A stretch of DNA of 64,000 bases from Delphinus delphis. Taxonomy: Eukaryota; Chordata; Mammalia; Artiodactyla; Delphinidae. The position numbers were made by a program, and so were the translations under genes. The stretch is taken from positions 55,707,600-55,771,599 of the forward strand of contig NC_082702.1 of the NCBI RefSeq assembly GCF_949987515.2. Direction: 5' to 3'. Below, in pieces: positions 54,474 through 64,000 of the stretch (positions within the stretch are counted from its first letter, which is position 1; every line of letters starts with the position of its first letter). Below the pieces are notes generated by a model, which worked only from the letters and a program-made list of their open reading frames with translations, was not told the origin of the DNA and searched no databases.

Positions 54474-54869
54474 CTGCACCTACCATATTTTGATTTTCGG
54501 TTCTGGAATCCTGGTCACCTTTGATCAGAAGCCTGGAATGTTGGTGGGGGTGACATGTGTGAATGATTGTGGGTGACAGGGCACCCATCGTGGGCTGCAC
54601 GTAGTGTGGAGGTCAGGGGGGTTGCAAGACGTTCTGTCTGTCCCTCAGAGGTCAGAGTGATGTCTGCGTGTCTGAGTGTCCCGTGCATCCCATTCTCCAC
54701 GGGCATCTGTGTAACATCAGAACTTTGTGGGTACCGTGTCTCCCTGCCCCCCACCTCGTTCTCTCCTTTGCGTCCTAGCCCTCCTTGCCAAGATATGACG
54801 TCTAAACTCCAGGGCTCACTGTGGGCTGCTGGCCAAACAGAACCGGGGAAGAGAGACACCAACTGAAAC

Positions 54870-55025
54870 CTTTCCTAGCTGTGTGACCTTGGGCAAGTTA
54901 CCTAACCTCTCTGTGCCTTCGTTTCCTCATCTGAAAAGTAGAGGTGATAGACTACATTGTAGGGTTGTGGACAGATTAAATGAGCTGATGGTGAAAAGCA
55001 CCTCGAGCCGGGACAGCGTGTAGAA
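54870..55025 (+). repeat. MIR SINE
   Basis: 'agctgtgtgaccttgggcaa', 'cctaacctctctgtgccttc', 'ctcatctgaaaagtagaggt' and 'gggttgtggacagattaaat' are a well-kept MIR core. Confidence 0.96.
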
Positions 55026-55734
55026 AGTGGCAGCAGCTTTCTCACTCCATGTGCCCTCAGTAGAAAGTACCAGCTTTGATCTTTCCTCTGACCCCTGGAG
55101 GTCGTGGCAGGCAGGAGGCTGGGGTTCACCTTGTCCCCCAGGGGTGGCTGGCACCAGGCTTGGCACAGGGTGAGCCCTGGAGGCGTGGGCCCCCTGCTGT
55201 CCCGGCCCCTTTGTCCATGCGGGCCCCCCCGCCCCGCTGCAGGGAAACCGCAGGCTCGGCACTGCCGCTCAGCCTTATCTCGGGCCTTCTGCAGACAGCC
55301 CTGTCCCCGGGAAAGGGGTTTATCAGCCTGGTCATCTGTGCCCCAGGAGGCTTGGAAAAACATGTGGTCTAGTGGCAGGGAGCTCGGAGGGAGGCCAGCG
55401 GGGGGCCGGGCGGGCAGGGGCATACCCACGCTGGCCTGACATGGCCCCCCTTCCTCCATGGGGGGCTCTGGGCACCTGAGGAAGGGCCAAGTCTCCAAAC
55501 TCCCTTCCCAGATTCCATGACATTCAGGCCCCACTGGCCCCTTCCGCAGCCCGCAGACTTGGTGCCCTCCACGCGGCCACCGACCCTTTGGGCCTCCCAG
55601 GGAGCAGCCAGGAAGCCTGGCCTGGGTCTGGAGGATGGAAGCTGGGAAGCCCATTTCAGGGCAGTGAGCCGTGGGAAGGCCACCCAGGCTCCCTGAAGCC
55701 CCCCGAATGGCCAGAGAGACCCAGTCCTCTGCCC

Positions 55735-55905
55735 TTATAGGAGCAACAACTCACGTGTGTTGAGCATGTATTGAACAGGGCGGCCCTGCTCGCCATGCTT
55801 TGTACCAATTCACTCTTTGACTCCTCCTCACGTTCTCATAAGCCAGGACCATTTATTAGCCCATCTTAGAGGCCAGGAGACTGAGGCCCGGGTGAACATT
55901 TGCAC
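55735..55905 (-). repeat. MIR SINE
   Basis: 'caactcacgtgtgttgagca' opens it, then 'aggaccatttattagcccat' and 'cttagaggccaggagactga'. This is reverse MIR. Confidence 0.78.
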
Positions 55906-56038
55906 CCTGCAGCCTTGTGCACACCCTGGGTCTCTGGGCTCACGGGACAGTCCACTTGGGGATGGAAGATGGTCCCTTTGGTCCCTGGCCATCCGGCTAC
56001 CCTAGCACCATTCTGCCATCGTTTCTCCGTCCCATTGC

Positions 56039-56185
56039 ACCCTCTCCTCCCCTCCCCTCCCCTCCCCTCTCCTCCCCTCCCCTCCCCTCCCCTCTCCTCC
56101 CCTCCCCTCTCCTCCCCTCCCCTCCCCTCTCCTCCCCTCCCCTCTCCTCCCCTCCCCTCCCCTCCCGTCCCCTCCCCTCCCCTCC
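56039..56185. repeat. (TCCCC)n pentanucleotide array
   Basis: About 145 bases of cctcccctcccct with regular ctcctcccct variants. It is a pure polypyrimidine strand. The complement (GGGGA)n is G-quadruplex- and triplex-prone. Pro/Ser and Gly/Glu/Arg repeat frames over it are artefacts. Confidence 0.97.
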
Positions 56186-56559
56186 GCTCAGGGAGAAGTC
56201 CTGCTAAACCAGTGGTGGAGGTAGCAGAATTGGACCCTCCCCAATAGGTGGAAACAGCCAGAGAGGCAGCTGGAGATTTTAAATATCCGGGTTCAGATCC
56301 CAGCTCGGACACCTACTGGCTGCAAACCTGGACAAGCCTCCTAGCCCTCCGTGTCGCGCAGCGGGCCATGTACCCTTTGCACATCCCAAGTACACCCCCC
56401 CAGGCCTTGGCCCTGCTGCTGGCTCTTCCCCAGATAGCCAAGGGCTCTCCCTCTCTTGCCTCAGATCTGTGGGCAAAGTCGCACTCTCTGAGAGCGCCCT
56501 GTCCCTCTCTTCTAAAACGTCAGCCTCCTGCCATGTCACATCCCCGTCGTTAGGCTGTC

Positions 56560-56755
56560 CTGGGCGTGCGTCACTACCTCGTGTGTTTTTCACTGGCTTT
56601 CTTTGATCATCGTCTGCTGTCCTCACTGTCCGGGCAGCTCCAAGAGGACAAGACTTTCCATCTGTTCTTGTTTCTCTCAGTCTCCCCAGCACCTAGATCA
56701 GTGCCTGGCATATAGTAGGCCCTCAGTGTATTAATACGTGTCAGATGAATGAATG
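56560..56755 (+). repeat. L2 LINE 3-prime end
   Basis: 'cgggcagctccaagaggaca', 'cagcacctagatcagtgcct' and 'ggcatatagtaggccctcag', then 'gtcagatgaatgaatgga', mark an L2 tail. Confidence 0.88.
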
Positions 56756-57524
56756 GACAGATCAGCAAAATAAGAAAGCTAAGAGTTTCTTCACTTTTCT
56801 CTCATTGATGAATTGATTATTACCCCCGGCTTGCTCCTGAAGAGACGATGGTTCTCCTGGTGGGTGCTCACTTGACGGGCACATAGTAGGTACTTCTAAG
56901 TGTCGGTGTCCTTCCCCGCCCCCATGCTGAGCAGCTGCTCAGGCCCCCAGGCCTCCGGTCCTCATGGATCAATTGAGGTCTCACCAAAACACAGCCAGCA
57001 GCCCCGTTCCGGGGTAGGGGGATGCATTTCCTGCTGCCCCCTCCCTGTGGGTGCCAGCTCAGGCTACCGGGCCTGGACCCCGCTCCCTGATGGGCTAGGA
57101 GACCACCAGCAGGGCCGTGAGGGTCCTGGAGTCCTGCCACCTGGGTGTGTGTTCTCTCTGCTCCCTGACCCCCAACCCGGCCAGTAGGCGAGGGAAGCAG
57201 GTCACTGCAGTCACCCTCCTGCTCTGGCTCCCAGGAGATAAGACCCTTTGCAGGTCCAGGGCATGGCCATTGAGAGGGTGCCTGGCCCGCTGGCCTTCCT
57301 GCCCAGTCCACGCCTACTGGGTGCCAAGCTTGGTGGCAAAGGGGTGTATTTTCCAAATCCAAAGATAGGACATCAGGTATTTGGCCTTGGGAGGTCAAAA
57401 CCTTATCATTCCCAGAACATTCTGGTGGATTATAAGGACCGCAGGACTGGCCAGGAAATTCTAACGTGGACGGTCACCATCTCCCTGAATGACAGCAGGA
57501 GGTCAGAGGTAGACACCTTGTCCT

Positions 57525-57650
57525 CAGGGATCTTAAAGTCCAGCTGGGCACCCCAAGGGTTAAGGGCATGCAGCTGAGGAAGTCTGGGAGGGCTTCCTGG
57601 AGGAGGAGAGACAGAGCTGTGACTGGAAGGATTCCAAGATGCAAAGGAGG
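57525..57650 (-). repeat. L2 LINE fragment, reverse
   Basis: 'ctcagggatcttaaagtcca' and 'gagggcttcctggaggagg', then 'gactggaaggattccaag', match the reverse of L2. Confidence 0.6.
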
Positions 57651-58234
57651 ACCGTTGAGGTCTTCTTGGAGACAGAGGGAGGCTATTCCAGTGGGGAGGG
57701 GTGCTGCTTCTGGGCCTCATCTGAATTGGGGGGATGATGAAGCTTCCCCCATCTCCTCCCTGAGCCCCGGAATCAGGGCCTTGTTTCTGCACATGAGGAA
57801 ACTGAAGCCTGGGGAGCCGCCGGTCAAGGTCACAAGCAAGACAGAGGTGGGGGAAAGTGAGGTGAGGAATCCCCTCTCTGTTGCCCAGGTGCCCCCACCT
57901 CCCGGCCCCCAACCACGGTCGGGTTTGGTGTTGAATGTCAGACATTTGGTCTGTGCTCTGCAGTAGACAGTAGTGGTTTGAAGTCCTGACATAAACATGG
58001 TTAACAAATTGGCCTCATTTGGTGTGGCCCCAGATCGAATTGGATCCAGTTAACACGCACGGGGGGTCTGAGTCAGCAGCCCCCGATCTGTCATCCAGCC
58101 TGCACACCAGCCCCTCCACTGCTCCTCCTGCCCAGGTGGGAGGCATGCCTTTTCCCAGTCTTTGCATTTTATCTGGGGGCCTGTGAATTTCCAGGTGGCT
58201 GTGGGAGCCCGCCCGGTAAAGTCGTGGCAATGCA

Positions 58235-59030
58235 TGTCAATTTAAAATTTTTGTATTGAGGTAGAATTCATGTAACGTAAAACTAGCCATTTTAAAGTGA
58301 ATAACTCCGTGGCATTTAGTCCATGCACAATGTTACATGGCCATCACCTCTTTCCAGTTCATCGCTCCCAAAGGAACCCCCGTACCAGTTAGCTATTCTC
58401 ACTCCGCCTGCCCCCCAGCCCCTGGCAACCACTAACCTGCTTTCCGCCTCTATGGAGTTGCCTCTTCTGGACGTTTCATATACATGGAATCCTACGACGT
58501 GTGGTCTTTTGTGCCTGGTGTCTCTCACTGAGCGTGTTTCCAAGGTCCATGATGTTGTAGCTGTGTCAGGAGTCCATCCCTTTTCATGGCTGAATAATAT
58601 TCCACTGCCCGGATGGGCCACATTTTATGTACTCGTTCTTCCGCTGACGGACACCTGGGCTGTCCCCACATTTTGGCCGTTGTGATGAACGCTGCTGTGG
58701 ACGTTCCTGTACAAGCTTGACTCGGAACACTTGTTTTCAGTTCTTTGGGGTATACAGTTGACCCTTGAAAAATGCAGGGCTTAGGGGAGCCAACCCTTCG
58801 AGCAGTCGAAAATCCTCTTATAGGAGGATTGATGCCCTCGGCCCTCCGCACCGACGGTTTCTCCGCATCCTCTGATTCAGCCAACCATGGGTCCTGTAGT
58901 ACTGTCGTATTTACTATTGAAAAAAATACGCGTATAAATGGACCCGCGCCATTGAAACCCGTGTTGTTCAAGGGTCAGTTGTATACCTTGCAGTGGAATC
59001 CGCTAGGTCATGCTCTGAATTTAATTTTAT
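58235..59030 (-). repeat. Old L1 segment, reverse, interrupted by a Tigger element
   Basis: 'attgaggtagaattcatgta', 'ccctggcaaccactaacctg', 'gctgaataatattccactgc' and 'ctgttttcagttctttggg'-like text (58737-58750), then beyond the insertion 'gtggaatccgctaggtcat', form one reverse L1 region. It has no intact frame. Confidence 0.92.
58755..58981. mobile_element. Tigger/MER2-type non-autonomous DNA transposon, complete ends
   Basis: It opens cagttgacccttgaa and closes ttcaagggtcagttg. The inverted ends match at 13 of 15 bases. It is flanked by TA at 58753-58754 and 58982-58983, the target preference of pogo/Tigger transposases. At 227 bases it has no transposase. It lies inside an L1, so it inserted later. 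Confidence 0.92.
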
Positions 59031-59200
59031 TTCATAAACATGTATAGCGCTCTGACTAGGTGCAGTTTTGTATTCACGGCATCCCCTGAGAGGTAGGCAC
59101 TGTTAGCCCCATTTACAGATGAGGAAACTGAGGCATGGCAGTTAGACAGCCAGAAATTGAACCAGGCAGTCAGACCCTGGCAGCTCCCACTCATGCAGAA
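59031..59200 (-). repeat. MIR SINE
   Basis: 'ccatttacagatgaggaaac', 'tgaggcatggcagttagaca' and 'gaaattgaaccaggcagtca' are reverse MIR. Confidence 0.92.
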
Positions 59201-59650
59201 CTGAGGCCAGCAGCTCTGTCCGGCCCTTGGGATGGTGACCCCATCTCAGGGTAACTCAGAACACTGGCCAGGTCTGGGAGAGCTTGCTGTGCTCACCATC
59301 CCAAGAGGCTGTGGGGTAAACCTGAAGCCGGTGTGTTCGTTCTTAGAGAAAGTGTCGCCAAGGATGAGCTGGAGGTGGGTACCTCTCTGGGTCAGGTGCC
59401 TCTCCTGACAGCAGCCTGGGATCACCGTGCTGACCAGGGGGCCGGCTCCGTGGGCCCCCCTGGGGCTCCCCTGCCCGCTCACGGGGGTGTCATGTCAGGA
59501 ATACATGACAGCAGTGCAGGCTCTCAGCCAGCCCTGCTCTCCCGGGCCCCTGGACTTCCGCAGAGCCCCCACTCCTGCGGGTGGTGGACTCGTCCACTGG
59601 GCATTAGTCACGCGATCCTGGGCCCCGGCTGGCCACCCCCTGGAACGTGG

Positions 59651-59759
59651 TTATCTCCCGGCCACACGCTCCTGCGCGGCCGGGGACCCCAGCGGCTCCG
59701 ATGGCTTATCTCCCCGGCCTGTTGCTCCCTCCCCGGTCCCTCCGAGTCTGGCTTTATCT
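59651..59759 (-). promoter_or_regulatory. Cluster of three TTATCT (reverse AGATAA) motifs
   Basis: TTATCT occurs at 59651-59656, 59706-59711 and 59754-59759, two of them followed by ccc and a CCGG. A fourth lies at about 60222. These are GATA-factor core sites on the minus strand. Clustering is suggestive only. Confidence 0.3.
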
Positions 59760-60334
59760 CTCCATTCTGGGCTCTTCCTTTACCCACAAGCCCTGGCTGC
59801 CAGTGGGATGGGGGCCGGACCCTTGGTGGTCCCGGACCCTCGGGGCAGAGTTTCCTCCCCAAGGCTAGTCACCCACGAGGCCCCCGCTGTGAGCACTTGT
59901 GTCCGAGAGGACACACAGTGACCCCAGGATCTTCCGGACGCTCAGCCCCCCGTCTCTGCAGTGTGGGTAACTAAGTAAGATCCCTCCCAGTCTCACAGCC
60001 CGGAGGGACCCCAGGGCAGACAGACAGCCCCTCGATTTCCCGATGACAGAGGCCGGGGCACGTGGGGGACCTGCTGGGGGGCCCTCAGCTGGCACCCGGG
60101 CCGGGGACCCCACCCCTGGACTCTGGGTGACTTGGAAGGACGGAGTGGGCATGGGGGCGGAGCAGGTCAAAGTGCTTCTGAATAAGAGGGGAAATTCTAG
60201 AAGGCCTCCTCCTTCCCGTAGGCTTATCTGGGAGCAGGGACATACTCCGGCACCCTCCAGCTTGGGGCAGCCGCTGGGCGCTTCACCGTAGCCTCGCGGG
60301 CCTGCTGTGGGCACACGGAGCTCCGTTCATGGAT

Positions 60335-60502
60335 ACAGGCGTGTGTGCGCGCACACACGTACACACACAGTTCCCAACTTGTACACACACGGAGCTGCCC
60401 ACACATATGCACACAGCCTTAGTGCATAAGCACACGCATCTACTCACATACGTGCACTCAGACACAGTCTGTCTCACACTCAAGCATGCACAGAGCTCGC
60501 AG

Positions 60503-60574
<72 letters not shown>

Positions 60575-60576
60575 GT
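60335..60576. repeat. CA-rich tract followed by (CT)n
   Basis: Interrupted acacac steps (60335-60480) are followed by a CT run (60505-60576) broken by ctgtctctgt. The Leu/Ser and Arg/Glu repeat frames are artefacts. Confidence 0.95.
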
Positions 60577-61221
60577 CTGACACACACTTGTCCCCCAAGG
60601 CCAGCCTGGGTGACTGCGCATTTCCTCAGAAGCTGCCCACAATTGACTATTCATGCTTCCCTCTAATTGCCTCCTGGGTGTTTGTCTGCTCGGGTAGGGG
60701 GGCCAAGGCCGGGAGGATCTCGAGTGGTCTTGAGGGTGGGACTGGGATAAGAGGGGTCTGCCATTAGCGGGACCCGCCCAAGGGCAGGAAATCATCAGGC
60801 CAGGGGTGGGAGGACCCTTGGGAAGACCCCGTGTGCCTCCTACCTGCAGAGCCTGGGGTCCTAGTGAACCCCTGGCCTCTAAGCCACAGGATTGTGTCTT
60901 TGGCCCGGAGGCTGCTGTCATCAATCCTGGCTCTTCCCCGTGGGGCTTGGCAGCCACCCCCAGCTGTGGCTCAGATCCTGGTTGGTTTTCCCCTCAGAAT
61001 CCAATCAGTGTCAGCCCTCCCTCCACATCGGAGGAGACTTCCTTTGCCAAAACCGCTTCACAGAGTGTCCCTCCCCAGAACCGTCTCCATGCTGAGAAGC
61101 AGTCAGTGTCACCTCCCTCCATAGATGAGAACAGGCTCAGAGAGGGGTAGTGATGTGCCAGTGGGGACCACCCAGCCCAGGATCCTGATCCGGGGCCCCA
61201 GAGACCGCCCCCCCCCCCCCC

Positions 61222-61319
61222 GAGAGAGCGGGCACTGGGCCTCCTTACACCGGTTGAGACCCCCCCCCCCGAGAGAACGGGCACTGGGCCTCCTTACACC
61301 GGCTGAGACCCCCCCCGAG
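61222..61319. repeat. Two-copy 49-base tandem duplication with poly-C joints
   Basis: 'gagagagcgggcactgggcc' starts at 61222 and 'gagagaacgggcactgggcc' at 61271, each continuing through 'tccttacaccgg' and 'tgagac' to a C run. The copies differ at a few sites. Three C runs (before, between and after) suggest slippage at the C tracts. Confidence 0.93.
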
Positions 61320-61389
61320 GATGTGGCAGGGGTTACAGGCTGGCTTTCATCCTGCGATGAAACACAGCCGTCAGGCGCCGGGTGCTGGC

Positions 61390-61480
61390 TTCCCTCCCAG
61401 CCCTGCTGTTTACTTGCTGTGTGACCTCAGACCATTCTCTCAACCTCTCTGAACTTTCATTTCCACACCCACAACATCAC
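61390..61480 (+). repeat. MIR SINE, partial
   Basis: 'tacttgctgtgtgacctcag' and 'accattctctcaacctctct', then 'gaactttcatttccaca', mark the MIR core. Confidence 0.85.
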
Positions 61481-62484
61481 CAACCCGCAGCCTCGCCCGG
61501 AGGATCACGCGAGCTCCTGCTCGTTGTGCCGCACGGGACCTACAGAGGAGGCGGTGAACCAGTGGTCTCCGATATTATCAGGAGAAAAGATTTCGTTTAC
61601 CTGTCCCTCTGTCCCCTGGGCCTAGCTCTCCCTTCTCGTACAAGCTGGGACCTGTGCAGGTGGCAGCTCGCGGCCAGGCGTGAGGGTGGCAGGTCCTGAA
61701 TGCCCAGCAGCCTTCATCTTCGGGGACCTTGGTGAGCTCCGACTGCTTAAGCCCTGACCTCCTGAGGGGATACATTCGTGGGCGGAAGAGTGCAGTGACT
61801 TGAAGCTGGGCGGAGGGGCCTGGGAAGGGGCACAGCACAGGCGTGTCCAAGTCTTGTGGGCCTTTCCTGTGCCCTGGGGGCTCTTTGGTGAGTGACCAGA
61901 GGACCGGGGGAGGGTGGGAGATCCGCCGCTGGAGCAGGCCTGCTCTGCTTCCGGCCACTCGGAGCCCCGCTGTGCCAGCTAAGGGTGCTGGGCGCCGGCC
62001 CCTGCCCCGCCTGCCCTCCAGAACCGCGTTCGCTCCTAAAGGTCTCGCTGGCTCCCTGTCACCTTCCCCGGGCCCCAGGTTGCTCCGTCAGTTGGGACAC
62101 AAGTCCGTTCTTGCCCTGGGCCCAGCAGGTGTTTGGGGGTGGGTGCCAGCCAGTAGCTGCTTGTCTGGGGCAGGGGTAGGGGGTCAGAGGGGGGAAGCAC
62201 ACTGACTGTGTGTCTCTCGGGGTGGCCCCCACTGTTGGAGCCACCGCCCAGACACCTGGAGAGATTCGCCAGCTCACGGAGTCAGGGCCTGGCGGGAGGT
62301 GCCTGCTTCCGGAACCCACCGCTGGCTGCCGGCTCCTTCTTGGGGTCCCTGGGGAACGAGGCAGGGGGCAAAGCCGAGCCGAGCACCGTGGCTTAGGTGG
62401 AGCCCCGGCAGCGGAGGAGGGGTGTCCGCAGCCCCCCACCAGGGTCGGGCCGGCTGCTGACGGATGGTAATGAGACCCGGGGAG

Positions 62485-62600
62485 TCTGATGAAGTTCATT
62501 TTTCACCTGCCCGTGACTTCGCCTCCCTGCTCTCCCAAGGCAGCCGGTAATTCATCCTGGAGCCCTTCAGAGGCCTCGGCAGTAATGGGGTCATAGATCA
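62485..62600. promoter_or_regulatory. Weak candidate conserved noncoding element
   Basis: A short AT-richer island holds 'tgatgaagttcatttttcac', 'agccggtaattcatcctgg' and 'cagtaatggggtcatagatc'. No repeat was recognised. Confidence 0.22.
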
Positions 62601-63119
62601 CTCCTCGCGGAGACGGAGCTGGACGGCAGAGTGGAGCCGTTAAGGATGACCACTGCTGACCCCGGGCCAGGCCGACTCCAGCTCTGCCTCCAGTTCCAGA
62701 TGGGCCCTGCCACTCCCTGAACGTGGGTGAGGGTGGGAGAGGGCCGAGGGACGGCTTCAGGGTTGCTGCACACCCCCGGGGGGTGGGGCCCCCAGAGGAG
62801 GGCGGTCCTTCATTTTGCATCATTTCGCTGGCCGGTGTGGGGCTTCCTGGGGCCGTGTGACAGCTGCCCCTTTGGTCAAGGCCTCTCTGCGACGGGTCAG
62901 GGTTGCCAGGATGCCAGCGTGGAGGCCCCCCCGACCTCCCACTGTTTAAACACTGTGACTGCAGGTGGGATGCGTCACACGCTGCCTTGCCCCTGTCCGG
63001 CTCAGCAGTGTGGCCTGCAGAGGTTGCAATGGTGGCAGACACCCCGGGCCCCCCCATATTAACAGCCCTCCTGCCCCCAAGCCAGTGGATTCCAAAGCTG
63101 GGCAGGAGTCCCATCCTGC

Positions 63120-63245
63120 CTGGTTCACACCCCAGCCTCGGCATCTTAACCTGCTGTGCAAATGGGCAAGCCTCTCTTGCCTCAGTTTTCTCATGTGTAA
63201 AATGGGATAAGGGAGTTTGGGGATGATAAGATGCATTGCAAATGG
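63120..63245 (+). repeat. MIR SINE, partial
   Basis: 'cttaacctgctgtgcaaatg', 'gcctcagttttctcatgtgt' and 'aaaatgggataagggagttt' mark the MIR core. Confidence 0.82.
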
Positions 63246-63334
63246 GATGTACTTTTGACAGCACTCGGGACCGAGCGCTACAGAAGTCAGGTTTGTTACT
63301 ATTACTGCTGGCAGCAGCGGCAACATTAGTTCAT

Positions 63335-63440
63335 AGCTCAGGCTCGGATCCCAGCTGTGTGACCTCTGAGCACACACTTACCCTCTCTGGGCCTCAGTTT
63401 CTTGACCTGTCAGATGATGAGAAGATTGAACAGGCTCGCT
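63335..63440 (+). repeat. MIR SINE, partial
   Basis: 'ctcggatcccagctgtgtga', 'ctctctgggcctcagtttct' and 'gacctgtcagatgatgagaa' mark the MIR core. It lies close to the MIR piece at 63120. Confidence 0.85.
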
Positions 63441-64000
63441 CATGAAAAGCCTTGGAAGGGAGGCTCCGTGGAGTCAGCGCCCAGGGAAGATTAGTTCCGG
63501 TTGTTGGGTGCTGGAAACAGCTCCCCACTGCCCTTCTGGGATGTTCCATTGTGCAATGGGAAGGGAGAAAAGAGGGCTCCCGGTCAGTAGGCCCCAACAG
63601 TGAGACTCTGGGCCAGGCCCATGGACATGAGCCAAACACTCGTCACGTCCAGGTGGGGAAACTGAGGCACAAAGGCTTGGTGACCCCCCAGGCCATCACA
63701 AGCAGTGTCCTCACCCAGATTCCCGAGTTCCTGACAGTTTGAGAGTGGGGCTCTCAGAGCCCCTTGAAGGCTGCAAGGAGCCTTGCTGGGGTGTCCCCAC
63801 TCCCGTCTGACACTGTGGTTTCTGGAGATGGCTTTTCTGGTCCGGGATTGGCAGGTTCTCCACGCAGGCTGCCCAGGGACTGCACTGTAGACTCTGGGCC
63901 TGAGGAGGGTGCCAGCTCCCCGAGCACCCGAGGGCCCCCCCTCCAGGCCCCGCCCAGTCCCACCCCCACCAGTTTCCCAGAATCACCACTTCCCAGCTCC

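Larger units (their letters stand above)
54489..58234. other. Low-copy stretch with MIR, L2 and a pentanucleotide repeat
   Basis: It holds MIR + (54870-55025), MIR - (55735-55905), the TCCCC array (56039-56185), MIR + (56275-56375, 'gttcagatcccagctcgg'), L2 + (56560-56755), L2 - (57525-57650) and a MIR - core (57785-57840, 'catgaggaaactgaagcct'). No gene is supported. Confidence 0.6.
59201..64000. other. Long low-copy stretch to the window end
   Basis: It holds a GATA motif trio (59651-59759), CA- and CT-rich repeats (60335-60576), a 49-base tandem duplication (61222-61319), MIR + pieces at 61390-61480 and 63120-63240, a MIR + core at 63340-63440 and a MIR - core at 63645-63690. An AT-richer island lies at 62485-62600. 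No gene is supported. Confidence 0.55.

Noticed and set aside
55866..56312. Gly/Glu/Arg repeat frame on the minus strand
   Set aside because: It is the translation of the TCCCC array.
57248..57577. 109-codon frame with a protein-like middle
   Set aside because: There are no splice signals that fit, its right end overlaps a reverse L2 fragment, and no family was recognised.

Overview
The window is mammalian nuclear DNA, almost certainly from a cetacean and probably a toothed whale. The evidence is the retroposon content. There are fourteen tRNA-derived CHR-type SINEs, recognisable by their 'cttccctggtgg..cagtgg' heads. They are embedded with MIR, L2, old L1, MaLR-type LTR and DNA-transposon relics that all placental mammals share. 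Two SINEs (19573-19888 and 27714-27918) have the short body with 'ccggacgcgcaggctcagcggcc', which I associate with odontocetes. The sequence is G+C-rich with many retained CpGs, which suggests a gene-rich or subtelomeric isochore, but I cannot place it on a chromosome.

No protein-coding gene can be identified with confidence. The many open reading frames are long only because the DNA is G+C-rich or repetitive. They run through SINEs, MIRs and microsatellites and show no protein domain. The best exon candidate is 39273-39453 (+). It has a branch-point-like CTCAC, a polypyrimidine tract, an AG acceptor and a near-consensus CAG/GTAGGT donor around 181 CpG-rich bases. A weaker candidate is a possible first coding exon at 48975-49056 (+). 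Neither was assigned to a gene, so the window reads as intron or intergenic DNA.

Layout. Bases 1-9 kb hold a SINE cut by the left edge, a GT/CA mirror microsatellite, a full CHR SINE and a hAT-like transposon split by an L1 tail. Bases 9-20 kb hold MaLR-type, L2, L1 and MIR relics plus low-copy AT-richer islands. Bases 20-32 kb hold a Z-DNA-prone CA-rich tract, a solo LTR carrying two SINEs, an L1 carrying a SINE, and an L2 whose tail has expanded into a TGGA minisatellite. Bases 32-39 kb are richest in AT-rich, homeodomain-motif islands that look like conserved noncoding elements. Bases 39-50 kb carry the two exon candidates and two long MaLR-type LTRs. Bases 50-64 kb carry simple repeats (TGGA, TCCCC, CT), an L1 interrupted by a Tigger/MER2 element, and a small cluster of GATA motifs.

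No rRNA, tRNA gene, CRISPR array, prokaryotic operon or mobile element with intact coding capacity was seen, and I found no new biological system. The most useful leads are the exon candidates, the AT-rich conserved-element candidates, a probable SINE 3-prime transduction inside the LTR, and two minisatellites that both grew from L2 tails.

Repeat family names come from recall of consensus features, not a database search. Boundaries are approximate except where a target-site duplication is stated.
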